The notes beneath the pieces were generated by a model. The model searched no databases. It was not told the DNA's origin and saw nothing but the letters and a program-made list of their open reading frames with translations. 64,000 bases of DNA from Halichondria panicea (Eukaryota; Porifera; Demospongiae; Suberitida; Halichondriidae): positions 939,001 through 1,003,000 of the forward strand of contig NC_087379.1 of the NCBI RefSeq assembly GCF_963675165.1, written 5' to 3'. Position 1 is the first letter of the stretch. The number at the start of each line of letters is the position of its first letter. This document shows positions 1 to 11,994 of this stretch, piece by piece. Made by a program: the position numbers and the translations under genes.

Positions 1-1247
1 GTGTTTCACGCAAACATTTTCGTTTCCAATCCCCTTCCTTTTCAATCTATGATTCTACACACACAGTGTCAACACTAATTAGGCCTACCACAATAACTAG
101 ATAAGACCCTAGGTTATTTCCCCCTAAAATACCACAACCCAATAGGCACATGACCCTAAGAACCTCTAAATAACAAAGCCAAGTAAACTACAGCAACCCA
201 CTCCAAAGAACATAAGATAAGTCCCAAAACCAGTACTGTAATTGAATAGCTAAGCATACCCAAGATGTAATAACTATACATAATTATTGTAACTATGTAT
301 ATATAGATATTTACTGTGGATGCATGAACAAGATAAACCATTGAAAAGCTAAGCATACCCAATGTGTATACATAATAATAAGCTGTGTAACATACTAAGT
401 TGTGTACAAGTATCTATACTTATATATAAGACTGTGGATGCATTGAACGAGTGGAGAGAGTTGGTACCATCAAAGATCTTTAATCCCCATTCCCGAATCT
501 CAAGGTCGGGCGTTCAAGTGCTCCTTTGGTGTTATCTTAGCTCGTATTTAACTAAAAACTGCTTATAATTATTATAAGGTAACCCATTAACAAAAGTAAG
601 AAGTACAATACATATCCCGTTAACAAAATGGATACATATAGCTATTTAAGATGTGGATACATAGCGACGTTTAAAGTAAGATGTGGATACATAGCTACTC
701 ATAAAGTAAGACAATTATGGACACACAGTTACTAAGGTGTGGATATACACAGTTACGTATAAATATTACCACCATACACCCACACATTATACACTGTACC
801 CAAAATCACCACTGCGCCCACGTAAAAAATTAACATATCAACCTCAACAACACAAAAATAGATTAACAGTACATGTAACAGTACATGGTGTGCTCCATGT
901 ATCTGAACATTAGTAATAATCACATTATATACATGTATACATCCTGTCCTCTACATGTCATAATTATGACCTACATGTAGCTAGTAGCCATAAAAACAGT
1001 TAGTCCATCCCAAATCAAACTACCTGAAGAAAAATGGCAAGCAAAGCACTGTAAGTCAAATATTGCAACCCGTGTAACATTATAACAATTATAATTATTA
1101 TAATAATTACAGCTTATAATAATACAACAGAGATAGGATTCCTTTAAATTCATGTAAACTAAATTGAGCATTCCGTGTTGAGTGTACGGTAAGATGGCGG
1201 CCGAAAAGCCAACATCCCCCAACTATACCTTTTGTATACTTTCTCAA

Positions 1248-1250
<3 letters not shown>
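1..1250. other. AT-rich non-coding DNA, nothing recognised
   Basis: I see no gene here. The stretch is AT-rich and holds short imperfect repeats of a 'gatgtggatacatag' type around 640-740. It ends in a (CA)n tract at about 1251-1288. It does not resemble the sequence found upstream of the equivalent last receptor exon at 35.4-35.55 kb, so homology between the two large duplicates stops at or near the CA tract. Confidence 0.5.

Positions 1251-1288
<38 letters not shown>
1251..1288. repeat. (CA)n microsatellite at a duplication breakpoint
   Basis: A pure CA run lies directly before the relic of the last receptor exon. Homology with the second copy (from 35.55 kb) begins just after it, so it marks a likely recombination or insertion breakpoint. 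Confidence 0.8.
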
Positions 1289-1291
<3 letters not shown>

Positions 1292-1432
1292 GGCTAATAT
1301 AGCAGGACTCCCTCTGCTGCCACTGTTGCCCACAGCCTGCTCCCACCCCCCTCAGCCACACCCTCACAGTCCTCTGAGAGTACAAAGGTCAAGAAGTACG
1401 AGAGCATGAAGGTGGAGGACATTGAGAACTAA
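1289..1432 (+). pseudogene. Relic of the last exon of the receptor-like gene (copy 1)
   Basis: This stretch is almost identical to the last coding exon at 35552-35694. The C-terminal codons for KVKKYESMKVEDIEN and the stop are kept. The first bases differ (about one base shorter), so the acceptor phase used by copy 2 would give a shifted frame. No upstream exons of the gene are present in the window. It is most likely a truncated duplicate, but a gene running in from outside with a different acceptor cannot be excluded. Confidence 0.6.
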
Positions 1433-1756
1433 ATCACTGACACTTGCAAAAAAAACATTAGTAGTGTACTCTATTTATTCTTGTATGAAAGAGCAATGTT
1501 GTTTTGTCGTAGTGATTATCTTTAGAATTCGATAGTCTATATAGCTATTAATTATACGTGTTTTTCAACGTACTCAACTCTATATAATTAATGCAACCCT
1601 TTATTATAATCATTAATATTAATGATAATAATTATAACAAACTTTTTTGAAAACATTTGCTATTAAAAAGAAAATTGTAAAAATAAAACTACTAAGTGAT
1701 TGTGAAGGAGAGATTGAGTGAGGTCAGTCCGAATTAAGTGATTCAGCAAAAGTGTT

Positions 1757-2486
1757 CTATTTGAATGTGAGAGCTCCTACTAGGGTAACTCCTAAGCTGA
1801 TTGCAGCCACTGTGAGCCAGCCAGTAGGGCGGCGGTTCTCAGCTCTCTGGTTTTCAGTTCTCTCTTTGGCTTTCTCAGAGGCATCAATACTCACTGCTCC
1901 TTGGATGGCACCCTGGACATGGAGAAATAAAAGTCAACAAAAAATAAAAAAACATGCAGTGAAATAAAGTAGTCAAATACTTAATCTACACATGCATACA
2001 ACAATCTCTTACCCAACCGCCATGCTCGAGAATCCACTGAGTGAAGTCGTGAAGAAATGTCGTCTGCCATCCAACGATACTGTCTATCAAGGGAGTCTTG
2101 TTCTCTTCATACAATCGTTTCGCTAGTACGCTCGTGAAGAAGAGCAGCACTGCAATCTTGCCCCACTTGATGTCGTCTACCATGAGCCTGGAACAAGAGT
2201 CTTGATATTCAGCATAGAGTTGTTGGTGAGATATGTCCAGCGTCTTCACTCTGCCCTCAATTTCTTGTTGATGCTTCAGTTTCAGGTCTGTACAGCAAGT
2301 TTCCAACGTAGAAATCGCATCTTTAAAACCTTTATCCTTCTCAAGGAGACCCCTCATAAGCTTGGCGTGGCTGTAGTTGCATTTCAGTTGTATCCCGTCT
2401 CTCTTCAGCATAAAATCCACAAGGTGATGGCTGATGGCACTGCTTTGGGTTTTGATTTGGTGAAGGTCATCTCTTGAATGGGCCAT
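1757..2486 (-). CDS. Bcl-2 family apoptosis regulator, intact copy
   Basis: This is a two-exon gene on the minus strand: exon 1 at 2486-2013 and exon 2 at 1912-1757, with a phase-0 GT-AG intron. It predicts 209 residues, the usual size for the family. A BH3-like helix lies near residues 57-71 (LETCCTDL core). BH1 is near 104-122 (DDIKWGKIAVLLFF) and BH2 at 150-158 (WILEHGGW). A C-terminal hydrophobic anchor covers about 189-208 after a charged stretch. The intron falls directly after the BH2 Trp; an intron in BH2 is typical of animal Bcl-2 genes. The family controls outer mitochondrial membrane permeability. Pro- versus anti-apoptotic class cannot be read from the sequence, although BH1, BH2 and the anchor fit the multidomain Bak/Bcl-2 type. 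I chose the start at the first Met of the conserved frame (MAHSRDD), which the duplicate at 36889 shares. Confidence 0.88.
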
Positions 2487-2489
2487 AGT

Positions 2490-3780
2490 TGAAGGAGACT
2501 TGAGTGGAGACTGGAGAGAGTGGAGGATCGAGTTGATTGGAGCGGAAGTTGGTTGGTCGGGATAACATTGATACACACTAATACAAAGAGCCCTCCTTAT
2601 ATAGTACACCCATAACCCAAGAATTTGTGGTTTTCTCAACATGCGTCCGGTGCTCTCTGATTGGCTGCTCCAATAAATTGAAATATGAATATAATTAAAT
2701 CTACCATTAAGGAATGTGCTTGAAATTGCTTTTGCAACAGCTCTGTGCGCATGCGCTTTAATTGCATGCAAAATAAAATTGTTTTTTTTTACAAACACAA
2801 AATTATTACTGCAAGATTCCTTTCAATAATTTAAAAACTGAAGCAAAAAATGATAAAATGCTTTCATACAAAATGTTATTGTCCCTAACAGTTTGTGGTG
2901 ACTCTTTTCTGACCAGTGCTCTCATGTATCTCCTGTGAGGGTGGGGTATTGTAATCATGGTGACTTTATTAATCACTTACTCACTGTACTTGGTATCGTC
3001 TAGCCTCCTTCACTGGCCTCGCTCTCACACATTTACTCACTCACTTGTACTTCTTGTACTTGGCATTGTCTAGCAGCGCTGTCTTTCTTTCCTCTACTCC
3101 TTGTACTCCCGCAATATAGGTTTACTGTATCAACCACTACCAGAAAAATGCTTGAAAATATCAACACTTATGAGTAGACCAATCTAACCCCCTCAACTTC
3201 AATTGTAAACAAAAGGTAAACAAAAGTTCCTAACAAAATAATGGCACAATAATTATAAGACTAGCTAGTTACATTATCAACTCACAGAATGTTGCATGAG
3301 GTCACCTCCACAATTATCCGTAGCACAGTCTCTTCGGCGTTCTTTACTTCCTTCCTTGAGTCCGTCTCTGACCCTCCTTCAACAACCCTTTCTCCACTGC
3401 CAGCTCCTTAGCCTTACCACGATATCTGGGGACATAAATAACTACATGTCTACAGAGGATTTTATATGCTACTTAAATACAGCCACTGTGAACACCTCAT
3501 TCACACACTGTGGGTATGTGGTTACTTGTCGTTGATATAACATGTGTATCAATCAATCTAAAGTCTTCCGCATGGGATTAAAAAGAGGCCTGATTCTGAA
3601 AAAGCACCACTTATAATCATAGATAGCCAACGCTTTTTCCTAAAAATAGAAATGGACAATGTGGACTGGAAACTAATTGCTGATTTATACACACCGTATG
3701 GTAGCACACCAACAGCTACTAAATCCATCTTTTAGGTTCCTAACTTCAATAATGGCCTCTATTTTGAGATGCCTTGCAAA
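2490..3780 (-). pseudogene. DNAJC25 3' part, unresolved and degraded (copy 1)
   Basis: Coding-like pieces of the DNAJC25 C-terminal half remain here. At about 3430-3290 a minus-strand piece reads KAKELAVEKGLLKEG, matching the cytosolic helical part of the family, but the frame then runs into stops. Around 3060-3110 a second piece encodes NAKYKKYK, like the lysine-rich C-terminal end, and it too needs a change of frame and contains a stop in this copy. The bases between these pieces, and from 2490 to about 2990, show no other coding signal. I could not join exon 5 to the 3430 piece in a consistent phase, so a small exon may be missing. Confidence 0.5.
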
Positions 3781-3790
3781 CTAGTCTGAC

Positions 3791-5009
3791 CTTGGCATTC
3801 TGAGAGAGCTGCAGTGATGGCTGTATTGTACGAGTGCCAACAGTCGAGGTACTGGACCAGAGAGATGACGCTGATGGCCACAGCCACAACCACTCGGATG
3901 TTCACCTGGGAGGTCCCTCGACAACGGTAGTAGTGATAGTAGTGACGGTACACTTGCTCTGTGGGGGGGCAGTAACTTATTGTGTGAGTGTGTGTGGTGG
4001 GCGTACGATGTGAATATGATGCTATTATAGCAACTATTTACTTCCTAAGAATGCATCTCTCTATATAACAACTCCATTAGCATAACTATCCAATTAACAG
4101 GCAAACAGAGAACTGCCATTAGAGTAGCCATGGTAAAGTTATCACCAATTGCAGGGGAAGTGTCTCTAGTTACTAGTAGGTAGTGAGTAATAACTACCCC
4201 CTAGCCCTGTACCTACCAGGGTTCTCAAGCATGTAGTCATAGTTTGCTCTCCTCCTCATCCTTCAGTATCTTGTAGGTCGTGCTGATGAGCTGGAACCTC
4301 TCCCTAGAGCCCTCAGCCTGGAGGGGGGAGTGAGGTATTAGGGGCACACAAAGAAATGGAGAGTATAGTCATGAGGGGAGGGGGTACATACAATGTGTCT
4401 ATACTGTGCAATTCACTTTACTATGGCACCATTACATTAGATAAAGTTATCATTAAGGCATTTTGTGATGGTTTAGGACTAGCTGTGTATCTACTGAGAC
4501 TAACCAACTCTCCCTCTGTTACCTTGTTCTTGTCAGGATGGTACTCCAGTGCCAGGTGTCGATAGGCTCTCCTCATCTCAGCCTGTAACCAAGCAACAGT
4601 GTGTGAGCACAGTCAATAGCTCCACCACGTACTTACAGCTGTGACATCTTTGTCCACTTGAAGAACTGCATGTAGGGAACGAGAATAATTATCAGCTAGT
4701 CAGGTGCAATTCTATTGGCCTGGATAATAGGTAGAAACGGCTCATACAGATAATTATACTGATACACCTGTTTCTACAAATCACAGCATCTTTAGTCAGC
4801 TCTAAAATGATTTACATGCATTGAACTAGCTAGCCAGATCTAATAATCCACAACTCCAACCACACACACTCTGTCAATAGTGAGTGTAGGGACTGACCGT
4901 CATAGCAGCTCTCTCTGCCACAGTAGAGTTCCTCCAGGAGACCAGCAGCACTGGAGAACAACGCTGACAGAGCACAGGACACCAGGAGAACAGTTAGTGT
5001 CTTCATCAT
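3791..5009 (-). pseudogene. DNAJC25-like ER J-domain membrane protein, copy 1 (frameshifted)
   Basis: Exons on the minus strand are 5006-4898 (signal peptide, then LLEELYCGRESCYD), 4665-4637, 4582-4523 (J-domain helix II and the HPD of YHPDKNK), 4317-4217 and 3958-3791. Exon phases agree through exon 3. Exon 5 encodes a HYYHYY motif followed by a hydrophobic membrane segment, as in DNAJC25, a J-domain co-chaperone of the secretory pathway. Exon 4 lacks two bases that copy 2 has (DEEERANYDYM in copy 2) and so shifts into a stop. The start could be either of two adjacent Met codons at 5009 and 5006; copy 2 supports the second. I call this a pseudogene because later exons are also damaged, but the family assignment is firm. 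Confidence 0.75.
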
Positions 5010-5160
5010 ATCAGGAGAACTGTCCATGAGCTGGAGGAGGGTCGTTTATGCTGACATTGCAATAGTCTATAAGGGGGAGGGGCTGGTTACACTATTTCAT
5101 GTTCACTCAAGAAACACTTATTTCAACACTTTGAGCCATACAAAATCATTATTATACTAA
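5010..5160. promoter_or_regulatory. DNAJC25 upstream region next to the Kelch 3' end
   Basis: This short spacer separates the DNAJC25 start from the stop codon of the kinase-Kelch gene. It includes the segment 'tgtccatgagctggagg' to 'gggggaggggctgg', which recurs at 13.6, 21.6, 29.2, 40.4 and 54.9 kb. At four of those places the DNAJC25 gene is absent. It therefore marks the junction point of the tandem units. That it is a promoter is inferred from position only. Confidence 0.5.
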
Positions 5161-8100
5161 TCAAGAAATAGTTGCTGTGATACTAATTTTATAGACGGTA
5201 GATTGTCTTTTTCTTTTATCGTTCAGCCCCCCATTCATAAGGCACTCTATTGGAGACAGCGACACAGTGGCAGCGTGTGCTATAGGAGATGGTAGATCAC
5301 CAATGTAGAGCCAGGAGTCCATCGAGGATGAGTAGGCGTAGATCCTTTGAGTGGCTTTACCACTATCCACTCCACCAGCAGCAAAGAGGGTGTCGGATAT
5401 CGTTACAGGGGAGGGCTGGTAAGACGGTGTGTTAGATATTGTATTCCAGACAGAGTCGGCTTTGTTGGCACTCCCATCATCCTGTCGGTCTGCTGAGATG
5501 AGCTTGTCGACTTGAGCAGCACACACCTTGTTTAGACTATCGCTGTTAATTCCCCCCATTAGATACACTGTGTTGTTGTAGACAATTCCTCTTTGGAAAC
5601 CACAAGCATACGGTAGTCTGTCTGTCTCGCTCCACTGGGAGGTGCTGATGTTGTAGATTTCAACATTATCCGTGTAGATACGAGGGCCCACATCACCTCC
5701 TGCTACGACCAGATGTGTTGGGAGACTAACGACTGCTGGCCACTTCCTCGCTGTGGGCATGGGTGGGATCGTCTGTTTCCAGTTCCTTCCTTTGTTAAAC
5801 ACATGTACCACGTTGGGTCTAGAGTAGGAGGAATCCAGACCACCAACTGCTACCAGTTCACCTTTGACCTCCCCTAGACCAAAATAGTGTACAGGAAGTC
5901 TGGGCAGAGTTGACCAGACGTCTTGTGGCGGATCGTAACAGTGGACACAGTACTCGTCATCACAGAGTCCTCCACCATAGTAGACCTTGCCATTGATGGT
6001 TACCGCTTGCCCAAGAGACATCTTCACTGGAGCCTCAGAGCACTGACTGAAGGACAACTGAACCTGTAGGGACTGGAGAATACAGAGAGTCAATAACTTG
6101 TGTTGCATGTAATGGATTGATTGTGTAGCTAGTATAATTAAGGGCATTTGTAACCCTAATCATCAGTTACAAGGTTACGGTCATATACCATAGCGGTTAC
6201 CATAGCAACAAAAATATTGTCAGTATCGATCCTGTGCATTTATGTAGCCAAGAGCAAATAAGATGCTATAGGTATAGAATTTGTGGTGATTTCAGTAGAC
6301 TAACAGCACCAGGGATATGCCAATGTCAATGTTAGTACCAACCACTAATGGTTGGTACTAACAGGAGCCCATAAAGAGAAGGAGCGGCTAACTACGGGCA
6401 TCACGTCTCATAAGTGTTTATGACCGCATTTCCATATATGCAGAGTCACTAAGTGGTTGAATCCCTACACGTGTTATACGCAATGCAGGGATGCGGTTTG
6501 CAAGCACTTAGTCGCTTCCATACAAGGAAGTGCGGTTTCACCGGAAATTACGAGACATGATCCCAAAGTGTACGTTGAAGTTAGCCGCTCCTTCTCTTTA
6601 TGGGCTCCTGGTACTAACCATACACAAGTTTATTCTAATGTACAATCAATACCAGGCCTAGTTGTTGACCTACCGTTATTTTAGGGGACAAATCGGCCTG
6701 GGAACGAAGCTATAATTATAGCCCATTGATTGACTACAAGCCACATTAATTTTAACAACTTTGATTCGAATTACTGAGGCATCGCAAATGTTACACAAAA
6801 CTAAAGTACACAACAACTTCTATTCTAAACCTAGAGACTGCAAAAATATAGTTGTACATGGTGATCAGTTAAAACATTAAACTTTGGACTTGGTACTTCT
6901 ATTAGGGGGCGATACCATAAGAGATATGAGGGTATTATAATTATTATAGATGTGTGCACTTAGTGGTACAGTGTTGATGAGCTCACCTGTGGTTTGCTGG
7001 TCAGGTAGTCTCTGGTTTTGGTCAGTTGGTTGTTTAAACTCTGAATGGTGGTTTTATTCTTCTGAAGGTAAGTGTCCTTGGAGGCAAGCATCGAATCTTT
7101 GTGGGTGATAATAGAGTTTTTGTCAGCTAGCTCTTGTTCCACTTGTGCAGTGAGATTGGTGACATCTGTTTCCAGTTGAGCTATTTTCGTAGCTTTAGAT
7201 ACAAGCTCGTTTTGAGTGTAGTTGACGTTGGCAATTTGTTGCTCCACCTCTTCAGTGAGTTGCTTACATCGAGTTTCTAATTTCACAATCCTAGAATTTC
7301 TTGAAATAATAAATTCATCTTTCGTGTTAACAATTGTCTCTTTAGCTTCGAGTTGACCTTTAAGATCTTCGTTTTCCAATTTATACTGATCAGTTTCCAC
7401 AGAGCGCACCAACTGCATACGCTCGACAGTGTTTTCACTTTCTTCCTCTTGTCGTCTTTTCTCCTCCGCCAGTGCCTCGATCTCTCCTGCTTTCTCCTGG
7501 ATTGCCGAGTCCTTCCTCACAACCTCCTCCTCAAGCTCCCTCTTCTCTGTCAGTAGGGCACTCACTCGCTGGAGCATCTCCACTCTGTTCTCAAAGGAGG
7601 GAGGGTGTTCAAGTACCACACCCACCATCCGACCCACTATCTCCGCTGCTCTAGGCCTTTGCTGAGGGTTGTTGCTGAGACAGTGCATGATGAGGTCCAT
7701 CAGAGGGTGGTCTGGGGAAATTTTTCGAAGAAACTCTTCACGTCGTTTAGCTTCTGTCACTGGTATCAAACCATTGGGATTAGCAGGATCGATTCTGGTG
7801 GGGCCGATACTTGGTAGTGGCCACTCTGCTGTGAAGGTGTGAATCATCATGATCCCAAAGGAGAACACATCCACACTGGTGTTGTAGTGGGGGTTGGCAA
7901 CCATCACTTCGGGGGGCATGTACGCTGGGGTACCAGGGGTCTCCGTCATTCGACTCACTTGAAGGGGGGTCAGTTTCAATATTCGAGTTGGTGGGGAGGA
8001 ACTCCATGACTAGGATGGGGAACTGAGAGCCTTCCTCAAAACAGACTCCCAGAAACTGGACAATGTTGGGGTGCCTAGTTTGACTGAGCAGGTGACACTC

Positions 8101-8291
8101 CTCCAGATATACAGTGCTGCATGCCCGATTCCAGTCTCGTAGAGAACTCGGTAAAGTTTCTTGCCGGCACATTTCAGTCCTCGATACTCTAGCTCCATGA
8201 CAACAGCGTAGGAACCATGTCCTAACTCATTCTCAGTGATGCGAATTTGTCTCAGAGTGAACTGCTCGAAAGCTTGTGGATTTACAGCCAT
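5161..8291 (-). pseudogene. Kinase/coiled-coil/Kelch gene, copy 1 (catalytic core deleted)
   Basis: The Kelch exon (6063-5161, about 300 residues) is open from its acceptor to its stop. The kinase exon (8291-6987) is broken. Compared with copy 2, about 188 bp are missing at 7987/7988, removing the catalytic loop HRDLSANN and the DLG motif and shifting the frame. A second small change near 8105-8112 also shifts the frame after the ATP-binding lysine region. The coiled-coil part (7700-6990) is open and ends in the usual donor (CAG|GTGAGC at 6987). The intron carries an inverted-repeat element (6331-6623). No active kinase can be made from this copy. A product from the downstream frame would be a coiled-coil/Kelch protein, but there is no direct sign of one. 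Its Kelch loops differ from the other copies (GPRIYTDN, shared only with copy 4). Confidence 0.85.
6331..6623. mobile_element. Inverted-repeat (MITE-like) element in the kinase-Kelch 1 intron
   Basis: The two ends are inverted copies of about 40 bp: 'ggagcccataaagagaagg' at about 6363 and its reverse complement at about 6605. The left outer end also contains a near-perfect hairpin ('ttagtaccaacca' and its complement). The interior has no gene. The element is absent from the matching intron of the other five copies. The exact ends and target duplication are uncertain. Confidence 0.7.
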
Positions 8292-8460
8292 TGTCTTCGA
8301 TACTGTGGGAATAGAAAAGCATGCAATATGAAAAAGGTAATCCAGCTATTAAAAAGTGAAGTTAAAAAGATTATGTCTTCTTTTAATAGATACTGTGGAA
8401 TAATAATAGGCACAATCTGGCAAGTGTACTCACCTAGATCTCCTTCTCCCCCTCACTCAG
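8292..8460. promoter_or_regulatory. Shortened spacer between kinase-Kelch 1 and CWF19L1 1
   Basis: In other units this divergent spacer is about 370-460 bp long and contains the tiny first CWF19L1 exon (ATGAAAAT). Here most of it, including that exon, is missing. CWF19L1 copy 1 therefore has no start codon in the usual place. Confidence 0.65.
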
Positions 8461-10012
8461 TCTGGTGTGTGGAGATGTGGAGGGTCACTTCAAGCAACTG
8501 TTTACCAGAGTCCAGAGCATCCTCTCCAAGAACAAAGACTTTGAGGTAGCTACATACAATGGATGCACACACTCACTGCAGTGCCAGTGCATTTATTGTC
8601 CCTTTACGTAGCTGCTGTTGTGTGTTGGATCTTTCTTTAGCTCTGACTGCCAGGAGGAGTGGAGCAAGTATCGGGAGGGGGTGGAAACAGGTAATTAAAC
8701 GATATTAAATCACCTTCCTCTGACATTTATTACACCCCCATGCACAGTGCCTCTACCGACGTTCATCCTTGGCCCGTGTTGGACTGAGCATGGCCAGTTC
8801 TATGGAGACTTGTCACGTGATGGAGGAGAGCTTTGCCCCAATGTCACATGTCTAGGTACAGTGTATGCATGTTGTTAACCACTCTATCAGTACACACATG
8901 AGTCACACTCCATTACAGGTCAACATGGAGTGTACAGTGCGTCCAGTGGTCTGAGGGTGGCCTATCTCAGTGGGAGCTACCAGGGGAGGACCTATCAGCA
9001 TCAAGACAAGGGAGATAATATATTGGTCAGTTCTCTTCTCAATCACCTGGAGAAGTTGTTGAACTAGTTTTTGTTTCTCCCTCTAGCGACCATATTTCAC
9101 TGACTCTGATGTGTCCTGGCTGGAGGGTCAGTGCAGTGGAGAGGGCTACCGTGGAGTGGACATTCTCCTCACCTCTGATTGGCCCGGGGCAGTGGACAAG
9201 TTCACAGTGGCTCCTGTGAGACCTAGCTCCCAGTTATTGTAGGATGGACCAGTACCTTAATAATACCTTATGCTCATGCAGGACGGACTGGACCTGAGTG
9301 CAGTGGGGGCAAAGCCTCTGAGTAAACTGGCCATGTGTCTCAAGCCACGCTACCATTTTGCAGCTCTACACCAAACCTTCTATGAGAGAATACCGTACAG
9401 GTACAGTACGTCCATCCCTGTAATATTAGAGTACTTGAGTTTACTCCTTAAATAGAGTTCTGTTATCCAATTTCTTGAAGTCCGTTCAGATAGTATGATC
9501 AATTTTCCAATGTGATTTGACCAGCGATACAATAAGACATATGAGAGTATCATAATTATTTTAGATGTGTGCTGTAATTATACGTACATCTTACATGTCC
9601 TCATCTTTAAATCCCTACACAGTAATACCTCCACAACTTTTGATGCTAACTGTATTGTGCTTCATTTCATGCAGGAATCACAAAATCCTCCAAGGCAAGC
9701 CACATCATGTGACACGATTCTTAGCTTTGGCTCAAGTGGGAAATCCAGACAAGAAGAAAAGAGTGAGTTGAAATCATTCTAGTCCCATTAGTATTACATG
9801 TTATTAATGATGACATCATCTTCATACCTGCAGTACCTGTATGCATTCTCTGTCACACCCATGAGCTCCATGGACGAGAAAGAGCTGACTCAGCAACCAC
9901 CCACTGCTACCAACTGTCCCTACACTGAACTAGTCAAATCTTCAGTAAGGAAAACTTCGCATTGTCCCATAATGTCTAGCTATCGTTGAAGGGCCAATAT
10001 ACATGTACATTG

Positions 10013-10473
10013 CAGTGTAGTAGTAACAGTTAAAAGGTTGAAGGGGCCACTTGGTTGGTGCAAAACACCACCCAAGTGGGACTGCCCCAGGTCTGGAGCG
10101 CCGGAAATTTGAGGCAGGAAGCCACACCTTCTCATTGTGACATCATAATTAGCTGCGGCCTAGCTACAAGCTTATTAGCTCTGAACAAGAACTAAAGTCT
10201 ATATAATAATTATTTTGCACTCTCAAAACCCACCCACACACACACACACACACACACTGAAGTTTGTTATACATTCAAAATGTATAATATATACAGCAGT
10301 TCAAAATAAAACATGTATTATCATTCAGAAACGTCCAAAAACTTCTTTCATTCTGATTACAACTTTCTCCTTGTCAATAATTATTGGTTAATTAGAACAC
10401 CTATCCAACTCAGGAAGCTCTGAAGTTGAGGGGGCCGCTGGCACCCTGGCCCCCCCCTGTTCCTACTCCACTG
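10013..10473. mobile_element. hAT-like non-autonomous insertion in CWF19L1 1 intron 9
   Basis: About 460 bp are present here and absent from the same intron of copies 2, 3, 5 and 6. The ends start with CAGTG and finish with CACTG, and the flanks repeat 'cattg'. A CAGTG-type terminus is usual for hAT-related MITEs. It contains no gene. Confidence 0.5.
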
Positions 10474-11994
10474 CATTGTCAATTTTCCAAACAAAAACTT
10501 GCGTTATGTAGCACTCTGAGAGTCCTATCTCTAGATATCACCATCTGTGTTGTAGTTCAAATCCACCATGTTTGCAGAGGTCAAAGTTTATTGTGTACCT
10601 ACCCCACACACTGTGCAGAGGGAGTCTCAAGAGGAGGCTGGGCCTAACTTCTTCTTTGATCAGAGGGCTCTTGATTCTGCTCATCGCAAACAGAAGAGAC
10701 AACAGGACGGAGGACCCCCTGCAAAAAGACGACCCCCTCCCCAGCCCAGGGGGCCGTGCTGGTTCTGTCTGGGGGGCAAGGAGGTGGAGAAACATCTCGT
10801 GGTCTCCATCGGAGATCATGTGAGATAGAGTGTGTTGTACTTGCTAATACTGCACATACAAAATACAATGTAGCTCACAAATAGCAGACCACTAACAGTT
10901 TGTATTGTATACCCTATATAGACGTACCTGGCTTTATCCAAGGGTGGGATGGTACCAGAGCATGTGCTGGTCCTACCCATCGGTCACTATGCAGCCTCCA
11001 CTGACGCACCACCAGTAAGTTCATGTGCTGTGTGTACCACTGCTGTGTGTGTATAGTCATTGTTTGTATTGTGGAGAGTATGTTTCCATGCTCTGTGTGT
11101 ACTATTTAGCAGTCTGTAGTGGTCAGCCTGTAAGCAGGCCACCCTCTATAATACAGCCAGGTTAATGGGCCCCAAATTCTCCATAGCATGTGTTTGGACC
11201 TGTGTTAGCAGACCACCTCTTTAATACAGCCACTGTTGGTCTGCCCACTGTGTAAGCAGAGATCACTATACCATATATCATGCATGTACACTGTATGACC
11301 TGTGCTCTATTACTGTAGGAGGTTTTGGAGGAGCTTGGAAAGTTTAAAGAGTGCTCTGAGGAAGTACTTCAACAGCAAAGATCAGTCGTGTGTCATCTTC
11401 GAGAGAAACTACAAATCACAGCATCTTCAACTACAGGTCAGTACCGTCAAGGCCGTATTATCATGTGATGTGATTGATACTGTATGGTTGGTGTGTTGAG
11501 ATTAGGCTACAAGGTTTTGAGGGCAAACATAGGAATGTGATTTCTCTTTTTATGGTTCAGGGACTCTTTCAGCTGCCATAACTTGAATTCTGTGTATTCA
11601 ATTTCAACGGTTTTATGATTAATTTTCATCTAGCAAAGATCGTGATGTCATACAATATAGATCTTTGAAATCTTATTTGTGAAGCCATTAGCATTCGCAA
11701 ACTTACATAATAATATTATGTCGAAACATTGTATAAATACGGTACATGTTAGTGTGTGTATGGTAGATGTGTTGACTGATAGTTGTGTATGGTTAGTGTG
11801 TGATGGTAATGGTGGTCACTGTAGGTTATTCCAGTGACCAAGATTCCATCTGATGCTCTGAGACAAGCCTTCATAGATTATGGGTGGAGTATGGTGGTGT
11901 GGCTTGAGACTGTGCCCAGGGAAACACCACCCTCAGAGGTAACACACACACATCATAGCTGTACCATGTTCTACGTACCATTCTCTAAGCCTTT

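Noticed and set aside
470-545. Possible tRNA or tRNA-derived SINE ('ggcgttcaagtgctcc' resembles a B box)
   Set aside because: No convincing A box, cloverleaf or copies elsewhere in the window.
5161-6147. Kelch frame as a separate gene starting at an upstream Met
   Set aside because: The upstream residues run through a polypyrimidine tract ending in CCCTACAG. The phase matches the kinase donor in all six copies, so it is an exon.
10538-10868. Minus-strand frames opposite CWF19L1 exon 10, present in all copies
   Set aside because: They are antisense shadows. The plus strand encodes the conserved CwfJ segment in the frame fixed by flanking exons.
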